Below are positions 1 to 9,000 of a stretch of 33,211 nt of DNA, piece after piece. A model generated the notes under the pieces. The model did no database searches. It was not told the DNA's origin and saw only the letters and a list, made by a program, of their open reading frames with translations. The stretch is from JBJXFK01 sp046155505 (GTDB taxonomy: Bacteria > Planctomycetota > Phycisphaerae > UBA1845 > Fen-1342): positions 1 to 33,211 of the forward strand of contig JBJXFK010000100.1 in NCBI GenBank assembly GCA_046155505.1, in the 5' to 3' direction. Made by a program: the position numbers and the translations under genes. Numbering within the stretch: the first letter of the stretch is position 1; each line of letters begins with the position of its first letter.

Positions 1-3000
1 CCGCTGATGAGAATCTGGATGTCGCTGATGCCGCCTTCGCCGCTGCCGCCGTTGATCAGGATGTCGAGTTTGCGATCGAGGCTAAGCGGCAGAGCGGAGA
101 GGCCGTTGCTGGGGATGATCAGCATCCACTGCGTATTCCAGATCGAGCGACCGAGCAGCGCGTCGTTCGCCGGCTCGGCCCCGAACGCCGCTCGTGCGTC
201 GATCGGCGGCAGGCGGCGACGCGCGGCGGCGGCAGGCGCTCCGCCGGTAAACGTGTCCGACGGCGTCCAGATATCCGACAGGCTGGTGGTCGGCTGCGTA
301 AAGCCGATCGCGGTGCGCGGAATCGGCAGCGCTTGATCAATCAGATTCCAGAAGCGCAGCACCGGCTCCTGTCCCGAAGGCGTCGGCGACCACATGATGT
401 CGGTGCCGACCGGCAGCAGGTAGGCGAAAATCGTCGTGCGCGAGAGTGCCGCAGTCGGCAGATTCGGCACCGCGACCTTGACGCTCAGGAACTTCACCGC
501 GTCGTAGCTCGAAGCAAATGTGTCGCCGCCGAATTGCAGGCCGAACAGATTGAGGCCGTCCTGAATCGTCGTCTGGAACGGAATGACGAGCGCCGGCTGC
601 GCGACATACGGATTCGGCAGTGCCGCGAAGCCGTCGAATTCGCGGATGTCCTTGATGTTGGGCACGATGCTGTCGGTCAGGGCGTCGCGCCAGGTGACGG
701 CATCGGTCGCACCGAACAGGTCGTTGCGAATCGAGAACGTCTGCGTCAGCGCCTGGGTATCGCGGTTGACGCGATAGCCCTGAAACACCTGATCGAGCTG
801 ACTGAGCACGCCCGACAGGCCGTTGTCGCCGACCACCGTCGGCAGCGTCGAACCCGGCGTGCAGGAGAAATTCGCCCCCGGCGGCGCACCGATCATTCGT
901 GCGCGAGCGATGGCGCGGACGGCGTTTTGGGCGCTGTCCGGGTTGCTGCCGAGCAAATTGGTCTCATAGTCAAACGCGCGCGCGGCGAGGAACGTGTATC
1001 GCGCGGCAACGTCGAACATGGCGCGGTACTTCTGCAACGCGTCGTTTCTCAGCAAACGGAACGTCATGTCGCGATAGCGGAAGTCGTTGGCGGCGATCAC
1101 GTCGAGCAGACGATTCACCTTGACTTCATCGAGCAGCCGCATGGCGCGGCCGAGCGTGGATTGATAGCGTCCGGTGGCCTGATTGAGCTGTTCCACGCGC
1201 GTCAGCAATTCTGCACGCAGCACCGCCGTGTCGCGGATGAGCTGGTTGATCACGCTCAATTGCTGGAGCGACTCGAGTCCCTGCTGCTGAATCAGCACCT
1301 GAATCTCGGCCGTTGTGCCGGCGCGTTGCAGATCGTTCTCGGTCGCGATCGCGCCGGCGTCGAACAGATTGGCCAGAGCGAGCGAGATGCCCTGCGCGAT
1401 GACGCCGCTCGACTTCGCACCGGCGCGAACAAACGATGTAAAATCGTCGATTCCCTCCGGGCCGGCTTCGGCTATCGCGTCGCCGATGTTCCAGGCCACG
1501 TCCGCGGCATCGCGTGCGACTGAGCCGAAGAATTTCAGTGCGGCGATCGAGCTGAGCAGGCTGCTTTCGGTGCCTTGAAACTCCTCGCGAATGCGCAGGA
1601 TCTCCGCATTCGTCTGAACGATCGCCTCCCAGTTGGCGACTTCGCTCTCGATATTGCCAATGTGCGCCTCGTACGCGCTGATCGACTGCTGCAATTCGCC
1701 AATCGCCACCAGCACTTCCGAGCGGGCGATCTGAATTTCGCCGGGTTCGGGGCGCTGCGTCCAGTGCGCCGGCTTGACGACGCCGTAACCGATGGTCGAG
1801 ACGTTGAAGGTGAACTCTTCGATGTAGTCGTCCAGATCGGTGCTGCCGCTCGCCGCAGCAACGAGCGTGCCTTGCGGATCGATCAGCGTGCGTGTCAGCG
1901 TGCGCGTGTTGGCCGTGTTGTGGAACGCGGTGGTCCCACCGAGCAATTCGCTGCTATCAACGACCATCCAATACACCACATCCGGGCCGTCATAGTCGGC
2001 CGGATAGCCGCCCGGATCGCTGATCGATTCCGGGTAGGGCTTACCGAACAGCTCGATCAGCCGTTGCAGGCGGTCGATTTCGGCGAGCTGCGTCGCGGCC
2101 TGATAGTCCTGCCCCGAGTCCTCGTTTCGACGCAGCCGCGTGTTCACGGTGTTGGCGTAATCGAAGATCGTCTGGGCGTTTTCGAGTTGCTTGACCGCCC
2201 AACAACGGACCTGTTCATAGTGCGACTGGCCACCTGCCAGCGCCGACGGCTCGATGCCGAACGGCACCGCGTTTGACGCCAAACCGAATGGCGTGCGACC
2301 GCCGCCGGCGTTGTCGAGCGTGGCCTGAATCTCGGTGTACGCGCCGGCGAGTTCACCGAGTTCGCCGATCGTCGTACGATCGACCTTGCGAATGTTGCCC
2401 TGGTGCGTCGGGTTGGTGTCGGCGTCGTCCATCAGTGCGTTCAGCGTGATCCAATCGACCAGCGCACCCTGACCGGCGCGCTTGGCCCAATCGTCGACGC
2501 CCCATGCACGGTCGGCGTCCGATGGATCGGGATAGGCCGGGTCATCCTGCGGATCCCCGGTATAGCGATCGCGGAAGGTGAGATCGACGATCTGCGCACC
2601 GGTGCGGGCTTTGGCCGCGGCGATGCGGGCGAAGCGGCGTTCGTTCTGATACGAGATCGGCGTATCGTCGATGACCTCGTTGATGATGATCCATTCGAAA
2701 TTGTTATCGCGGAGCAGCTCGTAGAACTTCTTGATGCCGTCGATGTAATGGCCCCACGCATCGCCGTGACCCTGCGGCCACTGGAGCTGGGCGTCGGCGA
2801 GCGTGATGTTCGATTCGGACGTGATGTTGTACGTGCTGACGTATGTCGCCTGGCCGTCGGGCGTGATGTTGAAGTTCCAGCGCAGGCGATTCCAGAGCGG
2901 CGACGGACCGGTCTGCCCGGTGCCGCGCAGCATCGCGAGCTCTTCGGTGAGCAGGTCGGGCACTTGCCCCTCGAACGCGAACTGGTTCGACGGCAGGCCG

Positions 3001-6000
3001 GCCGGATCGCCCGCCGATTGCGGATCGATGCCGTTGGTCGGGTCGGACGCATCGGACGCGGCCTCGTTCGCGGCGATCAGATAGAGATTGGCGATATGGC
3101 CGTTGATGAACATCAGCGCCAGGCTCTCGGCCACGGTGGCGACGCGCTGCGCGACGGTGAAGAGCTTCACCCGATCGGCGGCGGATTCGTAGGCGATCAC
3201 GAGGCCGACTTCGGATAGGAACGCATCGTCGCAGCCGAGTGATACGACACCCTCGTACGGCGCGCCGACGCGGCTGACCGCGGTGAGCGCGGTGACGAGT
3301 CGGTTGCCGTCGGTGTCGAGATCGACCGGGATGGGCGTATTGAACAGATTGAGTTTGGACACGATGCGTTTCAGCCAGCCGTCGGTGTGAACGGCACCAG
3401 ACCAGGCACTCGGCGCTGTGTCGCCGTAGTCATACGCCTGACCGGTCGGAGCGTTGCCACTCGCCCCGGGCACGCTGCCCGTCGGCGTGTACGGCCAGTC
3501 GTTCGGATCGCTGCCGCTGTTGTCGATCGGCGGACAAGCCGGCTCGCTCGGGCCGCCGCACGGGCAACCGGCGTAACCGCGATAGCGAACGCGATAGTCG
3601 CGATCGACAAGCGTGATCGCACCGGCGAGCACGAGCGATCGCAGACCGATTTCGTAGCCGTCGTTGACGCCGTTGATGTTGCGCCAGTCATTGCTGCCGA
3701 TGTCGCGATACTGCCAGTGATACGCGAGCAATTCCGGTTCGCCGCCGGCGTCGTTGAGGACGCGCAACGTGACCGTCTCGCCGAAGACGCATTGCGTATA
3801 GAACACTTCCACGTCCGGCGCGACCGGCGGGCAGGTGACGTGATAAATCGGGACGGCGACGTTGAAGCCGACGCAATCGGCTGTCGGCTCGTTGTTGAAT
3901 CCGAACGTCGCGTAGCCGGGGTTGGCCGACGAGGCCGCGAACGAGAGTTTCGGCGCGCTGAGCGTCGCGGGGTCGAATTGCGGATCGGTAACCTGCAAAC
4001 GCGAGTTGTCGTACAACTCGTCGACCGAGTCGATGAACGCCTGCGTCGGCAACCAGCCGGCGGGTGCGTTGGGCGTGCGGAGCGTCTGCCACTCGCCATG
4101 GCTCATAATGCCGCGATAGGTCAGTGCCAGGTTGGCGGCGTCATAACCGATACGGTTTTCCAGATATTCGCCCGTGGTGTCGGTACCCGAGGCGAGGTGC
4201 GGCGGCAGCGCGCTGAAATCGGGCGGCAGCGCGGCGTAGGGTGCGGACGCTTCGAGATCGGGGTCGATCAGTCGCGGATTCACGCGACGACCGTCGTTGA
4301 TGTCGGCATCGTCCCAGATCAACTCGACCGCGCAGACCGGGAACGGATCCACGGTCTGGCCGACGCCGACGGGCGTGGCGCAGGGCGTCGATCCGCCGAG
4401 CGTGCAGTCGTCCGGCCAGCGCAACGCGTTGAAGGTCACGGTCGTGCCGTTGCCGGTGCGGAAATCGCGCCAAGGCGTGCAGGCCGTTTCGCCATCGCGG
4501 CCCCAGTATTCTTCGAAGCGAACCTGGCCGGGGCCGGGGGCGCGCAGCCAGACTTGCTCGTTCTTGTCGCGCCAGAGCGGATTCAGATTGATGTCGCCGA
4601 GCAGCGTGACTTCGGGATTGCCGGGCGCGCAGGGATTCGGTGCCTGAATGTTGTAGTTGATCGGGAACAGCGGCGGATTCAGCGGGATTCCGGGTAGCAG
4701 ATCGGTCGTGCCGCCGTCGGGCGAGAACGACTGCGAGAAATTGAACGTGAACGGCGCTTGTTCGCCGACGACCTTGAACACGCGCGTCTGCCAGACATCG
4801 TCCGCGTCGTTCTTGAAGTACACCAGCGAATAGGGATGGCCGACTTTGGCGCTCCACGGATTGTCATCGCGCGTCGCGAACAGGCGATCGCCGGTACCAA
4901 TGGCCTGGAAGTCGGCGTGTTCGTCGTTGGGGTTCCAGCCGACCTGGGTCTTCTGAATCGTCTCGCTGTCGCTGCGAATGCCGGAGCGGTACAGCCGCAC
5001 GTCGTCGTAATCGGAGAAGTCGCCCGCGCCGTTGCCGCTGACGCCGACGCCGATGCGCGAGGCGATGACGAGATTCTGCGTAGTGGGCAGATTCGTCTGG
5101 TAGCGCAGGTTGTAACGCTTCGTGCGATAAGGCCAGTGAATGCCGCTGGCGAAGTTGCCGCCGGTCGTCGCTGACGATTCATCGAAGTACCAGACTTCCA
5201 AACGGCGGTCGATCAAGTCTTGCGCGGTGCTCCAAAGCGTCGTATTCGACTCGGCGATCGGGATGATCTGCCCGGTGTATTCGTCGCTGGGCGTGCCCGC
5301 CGGCCACTCTGGGTGATAAATCTTCGGGGCGTAGGGCTTTCCGCGGTGCAAGTATCCGAAGGGATACTCCGGCGTATCGACATCGTGCAGCGCATCGGTG
5401 ATCGGCGTGCCGACGTTCCAGTTGGTCGCCGTCGCGTTGAAGCCCGGCTCGGTGCCGCGCACGTAGGATTCGACAACTTCGAACGTGACATTGTCCGGAT
5501 CGGTGCAGCTTTGCCCGGTGGGCACGAGCTTCAAAACTGTGCGGCTGCTCGCGCGGGCGACGAAGCGGCCGTTGACGACTTGCGAACGATTGGTGTTGTT
5601 GGTCGCGCGCTCCACACTTGAAGCGTCGGCGTCCCACATGACGATGTCGGTCGTGGCGCAATAGAGCGGCAGTTGCGCGGTCAGGTTTTCGAGCCGCAAA
5701 TCGACCAGCGAAACCGGCGACGTCGTCACATCGTTTACGACGTTGATTTGTGCTGCGGCGTCGCCCGTGGTCGGCCAGCGCGTGGTGTAGCGTTTCAACT
5801 CTTCGGGCCAGTGACCGAGAAACACCTCGTCGCCGCTTTGCGTATCGACTACCGCGCTCGTGGCGAACCACATCACTTGTAGATTTGCGTCGCTGCTGTT
5901 CGGGCGAATCGGCCAGATTTCGCCCGATTCGTTCTGCGGGCGGCGCTGGAACGCGACCGGCTGCGCGCCGATGCTCGGCACGGCGACGCTGTTTACCAGA

Positions 6001-9000
6001 ATGCGGGCACGGCAGGTGTAGGACAACTCGCTCGGCGGGAGAAGTTTGCGCCCAATGGGCACCTGCTCGCTGCTCGAATCGAAACTGCCGATGCGCACCA
6101 CCTCGAAGCCGACCAGCCGCGCGGGTGAGCCGGGCACGTTGTGCTCAAGAATGACCGTGTTGATCTGACCGGCGACGGGGAACGCCGAGTCGGCGATGGT
6201 CACGGTGCGCACCGTCGGCGAGCCGGCGGTCGGCACACACGCCGGATCAGCGGCGATGCCGGTGTTCTGCGTCGTTACCTCGTTCGCGGCGACTTCGGAA
6301 TTTCCGCGCACCACGAGGTTGTAATTGTTCTGCAGCACCGGCAGCGGGCGCACGCCATTCGGGAAGCTGCTGACGTCGTTCGCGTGGTAGCGCACCTCGG
6401 AGACGGCTCCGCTTTCGGGATTTACCTCGTTGATGACGTTGTAGGTCAGTTGCTGCGTGCCGCCGCCATTCAGATTCCATGTGACGACGACGGGCGATAG
6501 TGTCGGTCGCCAATTCGCGTACCACTTTTGCTCGCCGGTGTGATAGAACGCGGCGTCGGTCGGATTGATGGTCGCGTTTTGCGGCGTGATGACATTCGAG
6601 GGCGGCGTGAGCGCGTCGGCGAGATAAACGTCGCCGCCGGAGCAGGCATCGCCGACGCCGTCGCTGTTGCTGTCGGTTTGCTCGGGATTGGCGGTGGAGT
6701 CGCAATTGTCGCAGGCGTTGATGACGCCGTCGCTGTCGCTGTCGCTGTCCGGCGAGCAGCCATCGGGCGTGCTGCCGCCGTTGCAGTTGCGGCCCGGGCG
6801 CAGGGCCGACGCGGGGATGATGACTTTGCTCTGTCCGGGCGGCGTCCAGCGCAGGGCGACGGACGCCTGACCGGCAAAGTCGCCGAATTCCAGCCGAATC
6901 TTGTACCAGGTGCCGCCTTGCAGCGAGATCACGCCGGACCGCTCGCCATTGGCGGTGTTCCACTGATCGATGATCAGTTGGTTGTTGACGTAGAGGCGTT
7001 CGCCATCGTCGGCCTGCGTGAAGAACGTGTAGTTGCCGCTGACGCCGACGGGCGTGACGACGTAACCCGTCCAGACGATGCCGTCACTTCCGCCGCTGTG
7101 CCAGGGCTGAATGGCGCTACTGGCCCAGTTGAAATCGATGATCGGGTCGATGCGACCGCGGGTCGCGCCGGACAGCGTACCGACGGGTGTTTCGGCCGCA
7201 GTGTCATAGTAGGTGGCCGACAGACCAAAGCGATTCGCGTCGATCTCGGCCACGTCGCGCACCAGATTGCCGTTGCAATCAGGGCTTTGCGCGTGGTCGA
7301 TGATGCCGTCGTTGTCGAGGTCCACCTCGCGGGCCAGCCAGCGCGTCGCGCCGGTCACGGTCGCGCTCGCGTTCGTGACAGCGTCTGGAGTCGTCGTGTT
7401 CACGCGATCGAAACGCCAATTGGCGACGAGACCCGACTCGTTGCCGCCCAGCGCGAGCCGCCGCCACGTCGAGATGTCCGACGCGCTGCGCGCAACGCTC
7501 CAGATGCGCACATCGTCGATCAGTCCGTCAAAGAACGCATCGCTCGCGAAATTGCTACGACCGATGAAGCAGCTCGTTCGTGCAACATTGACCGGCGCAC
7601 TCGCCGAACGCGAACCGACTTGCGTACCGTTGACGTAGAGCCGCAAGGTGCCGTTTGCACCGCCGTTGTAGGTCATGGCCAAATGCGACCACTGCTTGAG
7701 CGGAATCGCGTTGATCCCCGGCGCGGTCAGGGTGAACGCGTTACCGCCAACATAGATCGTGGCCGACGGTCGCCCGTTGGTTTGCGTCGAGGCGGCGAGG
7801 ATGATGTTGTTGCTCGCCGGCCCGTTGCCGAAGTCGATCACGCGCTGCGACGAAGCATGCACATCGGGCCGCACCCAGGCCTCGACCGTGAACGCGGTGC
7901 CGGTGAAGTACGCGCCGTCGGGCACATCGACATGATCATCGACGCCGTCGAGGCTGATCGCGTCGCCGCCGGTCGGGCTGGTTTCGCACTCGTCTGGAAC
8001 AGCGTTGCCGTTGTCGTCGCGGCTGAGCGGGCTGGCGATGTCGCAACTGTCGGGAATGCCGTTGCCGTTGCAATCCTGCTCGGTGGCGCTGGCCAGATCG
8101 CACGAATCGGGAACGCCGTTGGCATTGCAGTCGAGGCTGGTGCCGGACGCGATGTCGCAGCTATCGGGGATGCCGTTGCTGTTGCAATCGAGCGCGACGC
8201 CGGTTTGCAGGTCGCACGTGTCATGTTCGCCGTTGCCGTCGCAATCGACGATCGGCTCGGGAAAGTCGATCGAGCCGTTGCTGGTGCAGTCGTAACCGAA
8301 CGCGAGCACGTGAACGGCTCCGTCCACACTTGGACTGGCCTGCCCTGCCGCGCCGGCGACCGCGACGCCGCTGAGGGCCGCATCGACCGACCAGCCGGCG
8401 AATGAGTTGGCGACGCCCGTGCCTTGCACGCGGATCTTGCTGTTCGTATCACCGGCATCGAACACGAAGATGTCGCCGCGGTTGTCCACGCCGCCGTTAT
8501 CGGCACGCGGCGCACCGACGATCACGCGCGTACCGGTCATGGTGAGCGCGCGGCCGAAGTTATCGCTACCTTGCGTGAACGGCGGGCTGCTCACGAGACC
8601 GGTGAAGTCGCCCGTAGAGCGGTCGACCCGGTAGATGAGTCCCGCGTCTTGCGGGGCGGCGGAGGACTGACCGAACGGGATGCTGAAAAAAGCGCTGCTC
8701 GAGTCGGAATCGACCGCGACCATCCATCCGGCGCTGTCGAACGACTGTTGCGAACTCGAGTCGCGACTCATGAAGCGCGTCATCGTCCAACTGCTCGCGC
8801 CCGTGCGGGCGTAGAGATACGCACCGCCGTAATCGTACGTGTTCGCGTCGGCGCTGTTTCCGTCATAGCCGGGCGAGCCGACCATGAGATGATCGCCGGA
8901 TAGCGACACCGACCAGCCGAACTGTGCGTACGCCTGACGATTGCCGTTGATGCCGTTTTGGCCGCCGCTGCCGACGGGCGGTTCGATGTAGGCCGTCTGG

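Noticed and set aside
333..1523. A 396-codon plus-strand frame, and similar frames at 2403-3218 and 3387-4697
   Set aside because: All lie opposite the giant minus-strand gene and show only shadow-type composition (Arg, Val, Asp runs).
6528..8405. A 625-codon plus-strand frame
   Set aside because: It is antisense to the LamG/PA14 part of the giant gene, with valine/alanine/arginine-biased sequence and no motifs.
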